Below are positions 7,551 to 15,579 of a DNA stretch of 64,000 nucleotides, piece by piece (the first letter of the stretch is position 1; the number at the start of each line of letters is the position of its first letter). The notes beneath the pieces were generated by a model, which saw nothing but the letters and a program-made list of their open reading frames with translations, searched no databases and had not been told where the DNA came from. The position numbers were made by a program, and so were the translations under genes. This stretch comes from Rhodococcus sp. HNM0563 (lineage in GTDB: Bacteria > Actinomycetota > Actinomycetes > Mycobacteriales > Mycobacteriaceae), in assembly GCF_012726195.1 (NCBI RefSeq), contig NZ_JAASAF010000002.1, forward strand, positions 186,001 to 250,000, written 5' to 3'.

Positions 7551-9919
7551 TGGTAGCCATTCCACGCTTCGTCATTGCCGCACCGGCATCCGGGCACGGG
7601 AAGACGACCGTGGCAACAGGTCTCATGGCCGCGTTACGCCGCGCCGGCCACACGGTGTCGGGGCACAAGATCGGCCCCGACTACATCGACCCCGGCTACC
7701 ACGCGCTCGCGACCGGCCGACCCGGACGCAACCTCGATCCGCACCTCGTCGGCGACGATCTTGTTGCGCCGTTGTTCCTGCACGGCGCGAGCGGCGCCGA
7801 CATGGCGGTCGTCGAGGGCGTCATGGGTCTTTACGACGGGATGCTCGGTACCGACGGGTACGCATCGACTGCCCACGTGGCAGGGTTGCTGAGTGCACCG
7901 GTGATACTCGTCGTCGATATCTCGCACGCCTCGCGCTCCATCGCCGCCGTCGTCCACGGCATGGCCTCGTACGACCGGGGTGTCCGCATCTCCGGCGTGA
8001 TCTTGAACAAGGCCGGATCGCCGCGACATTCGGACGAGGTCGTTTCCGCACTCGAATCCACCGGCATCCCCGTGCTCGGCGTACTGCAACGCGACGACGG
8101 GATTTCCGCGCCGTCGCGGCATCTGGGACTCGTCCCGGCCCAGGAGCGTGCCGAGGCAGCGGGGCAATTGGATCGTCTCGCGTCGCAGATCGCCGAACAC
8201 ATCGACCTCGACGAGGTCGAGCGCATCGCGCGTTCCGCACCCGACCTGGCCGCTGCGCCGTGGACACCGCCCGTCTCGGGCGCTGACGGCCCCGTGATCG
8301 CCGTCGCGGGGGGACGCGCATTCACGTTCCGCTACACCGAGACCGAGGAGATCTTGCGCGCGGCAGGATGCCGGACGGTCACCTTCGACCCGTTGCGCGA
8401 CGAAGCCTTGCCCGACGACACCGCAGGCATCTATCTCGGCGGCGGCTTCCCCGAGGTGCACGCCGCGGACATCTCGTCCAATGCTCCTTTACGCGAACAC
8501 CTTCGGTCCGCCATCGCAGGAGGTGTGCCCACCGTCGCCGAATGCGCCGGACTGCTGTATCTGTGTCGAGACGTCGACGGCGCCGACATGGTCGGTGCCC
8601 TGGATGTCTCCGCCCGCATGACACCGCGCCTGACGCTCGGCTACCGCACCGCGATCGCCCCCGCCGACAGCCTCCTCGGCCCCGCAGGAACCCGAGTGAC
8701 GGGTCACGAGTTCCACCGCACCACCGTCGAACCCGGTCCCTCCCCCGCGTGGTTACTGAACGGACGGCCCGACGGGTTCGCCACCGCGACGCTGCACGCG
8801 TCGTATCTGCACACGCACTGGGCCGGCCACCCTCGGCTCGCGGAGCGCTTCGTCGCCGCCGCACGCGCGGCCACGCCGGTGGCCTCGCCCCCACGGATCC
8901 CTCGTGTCGCGGTACCGGACCTTCACCATCACGGGGATCGCGACGTCGCCGACGGCCTGTTCGATCTCGCGGTGAACGTGTCGCGGCGGCCGCGGCCGGG
9001 ATGGCTCGACGAGGCGCTGCGGTCGTCGCTCGATGCACTCGACCGCTATCCCGACCCCGGTGCGGCACGCGCCGCACTGGCCGGACGGCACCGTCGCAGC
9101 ATCGACGACGTGCTGCCCACCGCCGGCGGCGCCGAGGCATTCACCTTGATCGCGCGTGCACGTCCCTGGCGGATGCCGGTGGTGGTGCACCCACAGTTCA
9201 CCGAACCCGAAGCTGCGCTCCTCGCCGCCGGCCACGAGGTCCGGCGCGTCCTGCTGCGTGTCGGCGACGGGTTCCGGCTGGATCCTGCCACGGTGCCCGA
9301 CGACGCGGATCTGGTGATCGTCGGCAATCCCACCAATCCCACGTCGGTGCTGCACCCGGCGTCGACGCTGCGGTCGCTGGTGCGTCCGGGCCGGGTCGTG
9401 GTGATCGACGAGGCGTTCATGGATGCGATACCGGGGGAAACCGAATCGCTCTCGAACGAGGGTATCTCCGGATTGATCACGGTGCGGTCGTTGACGAAGA
9501 CCTGGGCGATCCCCGGCGTGCGCGCGGGGTACGTCGTCGGCGATCCCGAGATAGTGACCGATCTCGCGGCGCAACAACCGCCGTGGTCGGTGTCGACACC
9601 CGCCGCCGCGGCGATGATCGCATGCGCCGCACCGAGAGCGACGGATGAGGCGAGCGTGATCGCCGACGAGATCACCACCGATCGGGCCGCGCTCGTGGAG
9701 GCACTGACCGGTCTCGGGCTCGAGGTCGCGGGAGATCCGGCCGCTCCGTTCGTTCTCGTCCGGGTAGTGCAGGGAACACGGGAGGCGTTGCGTTCGAAGG
9801 GGTTCGCGCTCCGCCGCGGCGACACGTTCCCGGGTCTCGACGACGAGTGGGTGCGGATCGCCGTCCGCGACCGGGCAGTGACCGATGCCTTGACCGATGC
9901 ATGGCGGTCGATCCTGTGA
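7550..9919 (+). CDS. CobB-CobC fusion: cobyrinate a,c-diamide synthase + PLP-dependent aminotransferase-like decarboxylase domain
   Basis: The 789-residue protein joins two cobalamin enzymes. Residues 1 to about 445 are CobB: P-loop ASGHGKTT at the N terminus, KIGPDYIDPGYH, and a glutamine amidotransferase domain with nucleophile Cys332 in AECAGLLYL. Residues from about 450 form a class I/II PLP enzyme like M. tuberculosis Rv2231c (CobC/CobD-type), with LAVNVSRRPRPGW at the start and PLP lysine Lys650 in SLTKTW. CobB amidates the a and c side chains; the second half should supply the aminopropanol-phosphate arm or act on L-threonine phosphate. No stop or frame change lies between the halves. 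These are separate genes in M. tuberculosis (Rv2848c and Rv2231c). It lies 27 bases after cobO. Confidence 0.9.
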   Translation: MVAIPRFVIAAPASGHGKTTVATGLMAALRRAGHTVSGHKIGPDYIDPGYHALATGRPGRNLDPHLVGDDLVAPLFLHGASGADMAVVEGVMGLYDGMLGTDGYASTAHVAGLLSAPVILVVDISHASRSIAAVVHGMASYDRGVRISGVILNKAGSPRHSDEVVSALESTGIPVLGVLQRDDGISAPSRHLGLVPAQERAEAAGQLDRLASQIAEHIDLDEVERIARSAPDLAAAPWTPPVSGADGPVIAVAGGRAFTFRYTETEEILRAAGCRTVTFDPLRDEALPDDTAGIYLGGGFPEVHAADISSNAPLREHLRSAIAGGVPTVAECAGLLYLCRDVDGADMVGALDVSARMTPRLTLGYRTAIAPADSLLGPAGTRVTGHEFHRTTVEPGPSPAWLLNGRPDGFATATLHASYLHTHWAGHPRLAERFVAAARAATPVASPPRIPRVAVPDLHHHGDRDVADGLFDLAVNVSRRPRPGWLDEALRSSLDALDRYPDPGAARAALAGRHRRSIDDVLPTAGGAEAFTLIARARPWRMPVVVHPQFTEPEAALLAAGHEVRRVLLRVGDGFRLDPATVPDDADLVIVGNPTNPTSVLHPASTLRSLVRPGRVVVIDEAFMDAIPGETESLSNEGISGLITVRSLTKTWAIPGVRAGYVVGDPEIVTDLAAQQPPWSVSTPAAAAMIACAAPRATDEASVIADEITTDRAALVEALTGLGLEVAGDPAAPFVLVRVVQGTREALRSKGFALRRGDTFPGLDDEWVRIAVRDRAVTDALTDAWRSIL

Positions 9920-10839
9920 GCGGCACGTCGAGAGCCGCTGGTCTGGCGCTCGGATACGCGGCCGATCAGGTGTTCGGCGACCCCGGTCGCTGGCATCCGG
10001 TGAGCGGATTCGGCAGGCTCGCGCGCGCCACGGAGAAGATCCTCTACGCCGACAACCGCGCCGCAGGTGTGGTGTTCACGTCGCTGCTCGTCGGGTCTGC
10101 GACGGCGCTCGGCGGTGCGACCGATCGCGCCACCCGGTCCCGGCCCTGGCTCGGTATCGGTGTCACCGCTCTCGCCACATGGGTGGTTCTCGGTGGTCGC
10201 TCACTCGGGCGCGAGGCCCGCACCATCGACGCGCAGCTGCGTGACAATGACCTCGCATCCGCGCGGGTTCAGGTGACGCACCTGGTGGGACGCGACCCGT
10301 CACAGCTCGACGAGAACGGCATCGCGCGGGCCACCATCGAGTCGGTCGCGGAGAACACCTCGGATGCCGTTGTCGCACCGCTTTTCTGGGGTGCACTGCT
10401 CGGCCCGGCCGGACTACTGGGATATCGCGCAGCGAATACGCTCGACGCCCGAGTCGGTCACCGCACCCCCCGGCTGGAGAAGTTCGGGTGGGCCTCGGCA
10501 CGGTTCGACGACCTGCTCAACCTCGCTCCCGCACGATTGTCCGCGCTGCTTGCCGCCGGCCTGGGTCCGCGTCCGGGCGCTGCGATACGCGCGTGGCGGC
10601 GGGATGCGCATCGGCATCCAAGCCCTAATGCAGGGCCCGTCGAATCGGCGTTCGCAGGTGCGCTAGGGGTGCAGCTCGGCGGCATCAACGTCTACCACGG
10701 CGACACCGAAGACCGCGGCACGCTGGGCGACGGGCCGGCACCCACACCTGACGACATCGGTCCCACTGCGCGGCTCGCTTCCCGCGTGGGGCTGGGTGCA
10801 CTGGCAGTGGCCGCGCTCGTCGCCTGCGCCACTCGGTGA
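9916..10839 (+). CDS. cobD: Adenosylcobinamide-phosphate synthase (CbiB/CobD)
   Basis: The 307-residue membrane protein starts SGTSRAAGLALGYAADQVFGDP and contains RWHPVSGFG, ESVAENTSDAVVAPLFWGAL and SPNAGPVESAFAGALGVQLGG, all CobD landmarks. It joins cobyric acid to the aminopropanol arm at the membrane. I chose GTG 9916 because it overlaps the cobBC stop as GTGA, the usual coupling in this operon; ATG 9901 is the in-frame alternative. It is the last gene of the riboswitch operon and is followed by a long hairpin. Confidence 0.93.
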   Translation: MSGTSRAAGLALGYAADQVFGDPGRWHPVSGFGRLARATEKILYADNRAAGVVFTSLLVGSATALGGATDRATRSRPWLGIGVTALATWVVLGGRSLGREARTIDAQLRDNDLASARVQVTHLVGRDPSQLDENGIARATIESVAENTSDAVVAPLFWGALLGPAGLLGYRAANTLDARVGHRTPRLEKFGWASARFDDLLNLAPARLSALLAAGLGPRPGAAIRAWRRDAHRHPSPNAGPVESAFAGALGVQLGGINVYHGDTEDRGTLGDGPAPTPDDIGPTARLASRVGLGALAVAALVACATR

Positions 10840-10857
10840 TTCGAGTTTGCGGCGGTG

Positions 10858-10898
10858 GTAGACAGCCACAACCGTTCAGAACTGTTGTGGCTGTCTAC
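10858..10898. terminator. Bidirectional hairpin between convergent cobD and the CotH-kinase gene
   Basis: A 41-base near-perfect palindrome: GTAGACAGCCACAAC and its exact complement GTTGTGGCTGTCTAC enclose a single mismatch and the inner GTTC-A-GAAC. It sits between the 3' ends of two convergent operons, as expected for a shared terminator. No T-run follows on either side, which is common for actinobacterial terminators. Confidence 0.8.
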
Positions 10899-10909
10899 GC
10901 GCGTTGCTT

Positions 10910-12442
10910 CTATATCGCTGCGAGCGCGTCAGTGCGCTGCTGAATCCAGGTCCGCATCGAGTCGACGCTCGACTGCAGGCTTTCCGCGGTCAGACCGTCG
11001 CTGACCGGGACGCTGGACGCGAGACCGTCGAGGATCTCGAGTGCCTGCCCGCTGCCGTACATCTGTTCGTACAGATCCCAGTAGGCCGCCTCGTAGACTT
11101 CGGTGAAGGCTTCGGAGGCCAGGAACCGGGTCTTCAGAGTGTTCCCGCCCATCGACGGCCCACCTCCGTCTCCGCGGTTCGGCCGGGCCATCCCCTCAGG
11201 CAGGGCCATCCCCTCAGGTGGTGCCATGCCGCCGCCCATGGAGACGGTGTCGTTCGGTCCGGCCGTCGTTCCGCCCTGCATTGCCATGTTGAGATCCCAC
11301 GACACGACCGAGATCTTCTCCGTGTCGAGGTCGTACCAGAGGTAGTAGTTCTGACCGGGCCCGGACATGTCGTCGCTGTTCACGAGGAGGTTCTGCGTGG
11401 CGACGTACTGCGCGAACGAGTCGACGTCGACCCAGTCTGCGAGATGTGCGTCGAACTCCTCGTCGCTCGCCGAGTCCATCCACTTCAGAAAGCTGATGAT
11501 CGGCTGTACGTCGCCCGTGCCCTCAGCATTGAGCTGCTTGAACTGATCGGTGTAGTCGGCCTGATCGTCGCCGACGTACGCGAACTTCGACGACGCATCG
11601 GCTTTGTAGAGATACCCGTCGGAGTCGAACAGGGAGTTCGCGTACGACTCGTCCGGGTGCTCCAGCAGTAGACGCGTCGCGGTCGCACTGTCGTTGACCG
11701 AATACACCGAGTAGGCGTAACGCTGCGTCGCCTGGTCGGTTGCGGCCGTGAGCGACAACGCCATTGCTTCGTTGAGTACCGGTGAGCCCGGTCGCACCGA
11801 CAGCTGGGTCATCCCTTGATATGCCCGGCCGTCGACATTCTTCGAGAAGTCGATGAGCAGCGGCAGCGACGTCGGATCGTCCACCGAAATACTGGTGCCG
11901 CCCATCCCAGGCATACCGCCACCTCCGCCGAACATCGCTGCAGGGTCGAAGTCCTCGGAGATTTCGAATCCCTCCGGTAGTTCCATTCCTTCCGGCGTCC
12001 GGAACCCGCCGTCCTCGCCACCTGGGCCGCCTCCCATGCCGCCTCGCAACGCCGAGAGTGTCGAGTTGCCCTTGAGTCGGACGCCGACGTCGGTGATCAA
12101 TGTGCCGTCGATGGTGATGTCGGCGGTGACCCACTCCTTCTCGCCGTCGTCGACGTACGAGTCGACCATGTCGTTGTATTCGACATCGCTGATCTCGAGC
12201 GACACCTCGTGCTCGACCGACGTGTCGAACAGGTCGACGGTGCCCTCGATGTTCTCGGTGATATCGGACGTGATCACGGTGGCGTCGCCGGTGATGTAAG
12301 GGCGGATGCGGGCGGCGCCGAACACCGTCCCCACGAGCGCGACGAAGGCGACCAGCGCTACGGCGATCGTCCAATGCTGACGCAGCGACGTCGGAATCTT
12401 GTGCCGCAACCGTTTTCGCGGCCCGGTCGTGGGCTCGTCCAT
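10910..12442 (-). CDS. CotH kinase family protein, membrane-anchored
   Basis: The 510-residue protein has a basic N terminus and one membrane segment (about residues 24-45, IAVALVAFVALVGTVFGAA), placing the bulk outside the cytoplasm. The rest matches the CotH family: DVGVRLKGNSTLS, LPLLIDFSKNVDGRAYQGM, RLLLEHPDESYANSLF and a metal-binding-type VVSWDLNMAM. Spore-coat CotH proteins are atypical protein kinases. Two low-complexity Met/Gly/Pro insertions are unusual: MELPEGFEISEDFD with GGGGGMPGMGG, and MAPPEGMALPEGMARP. The start overlaps the DUF4956 stop (ATGA), so it is the last gene of a VTC-DUF4956-CotH operon. Substrate unknown. Confidence 0.85.
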   Translation of the reverse strand: MDEPTTGPRKRLRHKIPTSLRQHWTIAVALVAFVALVGTVFGAARIRPYITGDATVITSDITENIEGTVDLFDTSVEHEVSLEISDVEYNDMVDSYVDDGEKEWVTADITIDGTLITDVGVRLKGNSTLSALRGGMGGGPGGEDGGFRTPEGMELPEGFEISEDFDPAAMFGGGGGMPGMGGTSISVDDPTSLPLLIDFSKNVDGRAYQGMTQLSVRPGSPVLNEAMALSLTAATDQATQRYAYSVYSVNDSATATRLLLEHPDESYANSLFDSDGYLYKADASSKFAYVGDDQADYTDQFKQLNAEGTGDVQPIISFLKWMDSASDEEFDAHLADWVDVDSFAQYVATQNLLVNSDDMSGPGQNYYLWYDLDTEKISVVSWDLNMAMQGGTTAGPNDTVSMGGGMAPPEGMALPEGMARPNRGDGGGPSMGGNTLKTRFLASEAFTEVYEAAYWDLYEQMYGSGQALEILDGLASSVPVSDGLTAESLQSSVDSMRTWIQQRTDALAAI

Positions 12443-13119
12443 CAGATGTCCGTCTGGTCGTATCCGGTGAGAACAGTGACGCGTTGGCCGGCGTTGACCT
12501 CGTTCAACGCGGCAATCAGATCGCTGGACTGCTTGCCCTTCTTCAGCTGTGCCGTGTAGTACAGCTCGGTGAGGGCACCACCGCGGACGGATTCGGTGGA
12601 TACCAGTTCGAACTCGGTGCAGTACTGGATCAGCACATCGGAGACGAGGTCGGTGTATCCGGTCTCCGGTGGCACCTGGACCTTCACGACCTGTCGCTGA
12701 ACGTCGAGCTTGAACCAGTTGAACTTGTTCATCAGCACCAGCACCAGGCAGATCGCGATGGTCGCGGCGATCGCGAGCACATAGAAGCGAGTGCCGGTGG
12801 TCATGCCGATCGCCATCACCAGGAAGATGAACCCCACGTCACGGGTTTCCTTGATGGCGTTGCGGAATCGGACCACCGACAATGCACCGACGAGCGCGAA
12901 TGCACGGGCGATGTTCGATCCGACGACAAGCATGATCAGTGCCACGACCATGCCCACCATGACGAGGGTCTGCACATACGACTGGCTGTAGGAGACATTC
13001 TTGTGGGTGTAGCGATAGACCCAGCCGATGATGGCCGAGAGAACGAACGACAACGACAGCGACATGATGATGTCGAGTGTCGTGAAAGTTCCACTGAGGT
13101 CCTGGAAATCGAAGTTCAT
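12442..13119 (-). CDS. DUF4956 family membrane protein
   Basis: The 225-residue protein has three or four membrane segments in its first 115 residues, with the DUF4956 signature VRFRNAIKETRDVGFIFLVMAIGMTTG. A cytoplasmic C-terminal domain of about 100 residues follows. The function of the family is unknown. It lies 22 bases downstream of the VTC-domain gene and overlaps the CotH-kinase gene by one base; the three are evidently one operon. I recall the same trio side by side in other bacteria, suggesting one membrane-associated system. Confidence 0.88.
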   Translation of the reverse strand: MNFDFQDLSGTFTTLDIIMSLSLSFVLSAIIGWVYRYTHKNVSYSQSYVQTLVMVGMVVALIMLVVGSNIARAFALVGALSVVRFRNAIKETRDVGFIFLVMAIGMTTGTRFYVLAIAATIAICLVLVLMNKFNWFKLDVQRQVVKVQVPPETGYTDLVSDVLIQYCTEFELVSTESVRGGALTELYYTAQLKKGKQSSDLIAALNEVNAGQRVTVLTGYDQTDI

Positions 13120-13141
13120 GAAGTTGTCCTGTATCTGTGGA

Positions 13142-14047
13142 TCAGTGGGCCGGAACGGCGCGGAAGACGTCGGTGGGCAGAGAGGTGTCTACGTCATCGG
13201 GCACAACGAGTTCGGGTGCGCCCACTCGGGACCGCGGTGCGAGTCCGAATGCTTCGACGGACTGGCAATACTTGGAAATCCGATTCACCGACATGTCGAG
13301 ACGCGCGGTCATATCCGTCACCCAATACGGGACACGTTCGTTCGCCTTGATCTCGACGATCGCAAGCTTGGGAGGAATCGTGAAGCGATTCTCTGCGGGC
13401 GCAGCGAAATGGAAATCTCGGTCGCGGCCGTGGACCTTGTGGTCGATGGTCACGCGCAAACCCAGATCGGCGTCGACGCCGACGAAAGCCTCCCGCAGAT
13501 ATCCGGTCGTCACGATCGGCCGCAGATCGAGGTTGCCGATCAGGGTGGTCACTTCTTTGACGAAGGGTCGCTGCGACGGTTCGCACCGGATGGCCTGACG
13601 GTCGTCGAGCCAGCTTCGCGCTGTGCCGTAGGGCAAGGCAATGCGTCGCTTCTGGGTCACTCGGTTGACGCGCTGCTTGATCTCGATCTGCACGGACGAG
13701 TCCTCGGTGCATTCGTGCGGCGCGCCGTAGAGTCGCATCCGCACCTTGCGGCGGAACTTCAGCCCCTCGATCTTCTCCCAGTAGAAGCGCAGGCTCGGGG
13801 TGTCGTAGTAGACCGACGTCACCGGATAGCCCCCGCGCGGGGAGAACGGGTCGTTCTCCATACGCGCGGCCAGTTCCGCACGCAGTTGTGGAACACGCAT
13901 CTCGTCGACGAGGTATTTGATCTCGTATCGATTGAAGGAGTGCAATCTGCTCGCGGTCTGCTGATAGCCGGTGGGGCGAGTGGGAACGTCTTCGGCATGC
14001 GCCGCACCACCGGGCGAACCTCTCCGGAACCGGTCGAACACACTCAT
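13142..14047 (-). CDS. VTC-domain (polyphosphate-polymerase-type) protein
   Basis: The 301-residue protein has the tunnel motifs of the VTC/CYTH fold: RYEIKYLVD near residue 37, KFRRKVRMRLYG, SVQIEIKQRVNRVTQKRRI and LAIVEIKANERVPYW. The basic and acidic residues in these strands bind triphosphate and metal in yeast Vtc4, which makes polyphosphate from ATP. I chose ATG 14047 because AAGGGTG lies just upstream; the longer open frame reaching 14575 runs antisense to the next gene. It is first in the operon with DUF4956 and CotH genes. Whether it makes polyphosphate or uses another chain is open. Confidence 0.88.
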   Translation of the reverse strand: MSVFDRFRRGSPGGAAHAEDVPTRPTGYQQTASRLHSFNRYEIKYLVDEMRVPQLRAELAARMENDPFSPRGGYPVTSVYYDTPSLRFYWEKIEGLKFRRKVRMRLYGAPHECTEDSSVQIEIKQRVNRVTQKRRIALPYGTARSWLDDRQAIRCEPSQRPFVKEVTTLIGNLDLRPIVTTGYLREAFVGVDADLGLRVTIDHKVHGRDRDFHFAAPAENRFTIPPKLAIVEIKANERVPYWVTDMTARLDMSVNRISKYCQSVEAFGLAPRSRVGAPELVVPDDVDTSLPTDVFRAVPAH

Positions 14048-14162
14048 GGAACACCCTTCGCCGTCTCGTCTCGATGAACGAGTCGAGTACAACAAGCGGC
14101 GCTCGAGGAAACGTGCGATGAACCTGTCAGTTTGCTGTGAACGTCCGCGCGAAAACCCGAGA

Positions 14163-14284
14163 GTGCAGTTCTGCACCCGATCTCCGAGAAAGCTCCAGGT
14201 CCTGCGGTTGAGAACTGCACACTCAACCACAATGTGGCGCCGATCACGTATAAGTGCAACACTGTAATCAGTGCAAAACTGCAC
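14163..14284. promoter_or_regulatory. Cluster of GTGCA-type inverted and direct repeats in a divergent promoter region
   Basis: Between the VTC operon (minus) and the gene at 14310 (plus) lie GTGCAGTTCTGCAC (14163-14176, perfect inverted repeat) and AGAACTGCAC (14211-14220, exact complement of 14163-14172). They are followed by two direct repeats 17 bases apart, AGTGCAACACTG (14253) and AGTGCAAAACTG (14270). The last runs into GTGCAAAACTGCAC (14271-14284), another inverted repeat. The spacing and placement suggest several binding sites for one regulator. The regulator is unknown; the downstream gene product is a candidate. Confidence 0.6.
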
Positions 14285-14309
14285 GTCGATCCGTCCGAGG
14301 AGGACGATC

Positions 14310-14864
14310 ATGCGAAATCCACACATGCACTCACGCGGCTTCGGCCGCCCCGGAGGCTGGCAGCAGGCAGGTGTGCCCGACGCCGGCGATGCCGAGGAAT
14401 GGTTCTCCGGCCGCCTACCCGACAACTGGTTCACCGGGCCCGCCACCGTGGAGGTCGACCGCGAAGAAATCATCGTGACCGGCGAACTCCCGGCACCCGA
14501 CGACGCGTCCGACGCAGTCGTCGAAGGACGCATCTCCCGGTTCCGGGAAAGCACCCGCCCCGAACGGATGCGCATAGCCGACGAGGCCGAGGCCCGCTAC
14601 GGTCGCAAGGTCGCGTGGGGGGTCACGCTCGGCGGCCACGACGTTTTGTTCACCCATCTCGCGGTGCCGGTCATGACGCGACTGCGTCAACCCGAACGCA
14701 AGGTCCTCGACACTCTCGTCGACGCCGGGGTAGCCCGATCACGCTCCGACGCGCTCAAATGGACGGTGCGACTCGCCGGCCAGCACACCGACGAGTGGCT
14801 CACCGAACTACGAGAGGCGATGAAGAAGGTCGACGACCTCAGATCGGAGGGTCCACAGATCTGA
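14310..14864 (+). CDS. Conserved actinobacterial protein of unknown function with a ribbon-helix-helix-like C terminus
   Basis: The 184-residue soluble protein is not one I can assign. The middle (residues about 40-110) contains TGPATVEVDREEIIVTGELP and an Arg/Glu-rich helix. The C-terminal part, MTRLRQPERKVLDTLVDAGVA followed by SRSDALKWTVRLAGQ, resembles a ribbon-helix-helix DNA-binding unit (strand, helix, turn with SRSDAL, helix). I chose ATG 14310, preceded by a strong GAGGAGG; an in-frame GTG at 14271 lies inside the repeat cluster. Its 3' end overlaps convergent cobK by 26 bases. It may bind the GTGCA repeats upstream of itself. Confidence 0.7.
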   Translation: MRNPHMHSRGFGRPGGWQQAGVPDAGDAEEWFSGRLPDNWFTGPATVEVDREEIIVTGELPAPDDASDAVVEGRISRFRESTRPERMRIADEAEARYGRKVAWGVTLGGHDVLFTHLAVPVMTRLRQPERKVLDTLVDAGVARSRSDALKWTVRLAGQHTDEWLTELREAMKKVDDLRSEGPQI

Positions 14865-15579
14865 GAACCCACTCGACGGCATCGTCGACCGATGCCACCG
14901 TCGCGACGCCGGCCGGAGCCGCGGGGCGGCGCACCACGATGACCCGCACCCCGAGTTCACCGGCGGCAGCGAGCTTCGCGCGGGTGAGTTCACCGCCCGA
15001 ATCCTTCGTGACGAGGGTATCTATCCCGTTGTCCTGCATCAGCGTTCGCTCACCTTCGACGGTGTAGGGCCCGCGGGCCTGCACCACCGTCCAGGACGGC
15101 GGGACCTCGCGGTCCAGAGGATCGACCACGCGCACCGTCACCCGATGCCCACCGAGCGGGCCGACGAAACGGTCCAGCGTCTGACGTCCCGTACTGAGAA
15201 AGATGCCCTCGCCGGTCGCGGCTACCGTAGCAGCGGCGTCGTGGCCGTCGACCCAGATCCACGTGCCGTCGTCCGCCCACCCGGGGCGTTGAAGGCGCAG
15301 GAGTGGGACGTTTGCGTGTGCGCAGGCTGCTGCCGCGTTGGCGCTGATCCCCGCGGCAAACGGGTGCGTCGCGTCCACGACCGCGTCGATACTGTTGTCG
15401 CGCAGATAGTTCGCGAGTCCGTCGACGCCTCCGAAACCACCGCTACGGACCGGCCCCACCGGCAGCCGCGGATTCCGGACGCGCCCAGCGAGTGATGAGA
15501 CGACATCGACTCCCCTGTCCTGCAACGCAACCGCGAGCGCTCGCGCTTCCCCGGTGCCGCCGAGAACGAGCACGGTCAT
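14839..15579 (-). CDS. cobK: Precorrin-6A reductase
   Basis: The 246-residue protein has VLVLGGTGEARALA at the N terminus and the family motifs VDATHPFAAGISANAA and TLVTKDSGG. CobK reduces precorrin-6A with NADPH in the aerobic corrin pathway. The start overlaps the cobQ stop by 4 bases, so it is in the cbtB-cbtA-cobQ-cobK operon behind the second riboswitch, apart from cobL-cobM. Confidence 0.95.
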   Translation of the reverse strand: MTVLVLGGTGEARALAVALQDRGVDVVSSLAGRVRNPRLPVGPVRSGGFGGVDGLANYLRDNSIDAVVDATHPFAAGISANAAAACAHANVPLLRLQRPGWADDGTWIWVDGHDAAATVAATGEGIFLSTGRQTLDRFVGPLGGHRVTVRVVDPLDREVPPSWTVVQARGPYTVEGERTLMQDNGIDTLVTKDSGGELTRAKLAAAGELGVRVIVVRRPAAPAGVATVASVDDAVEWVLRSVDPPI

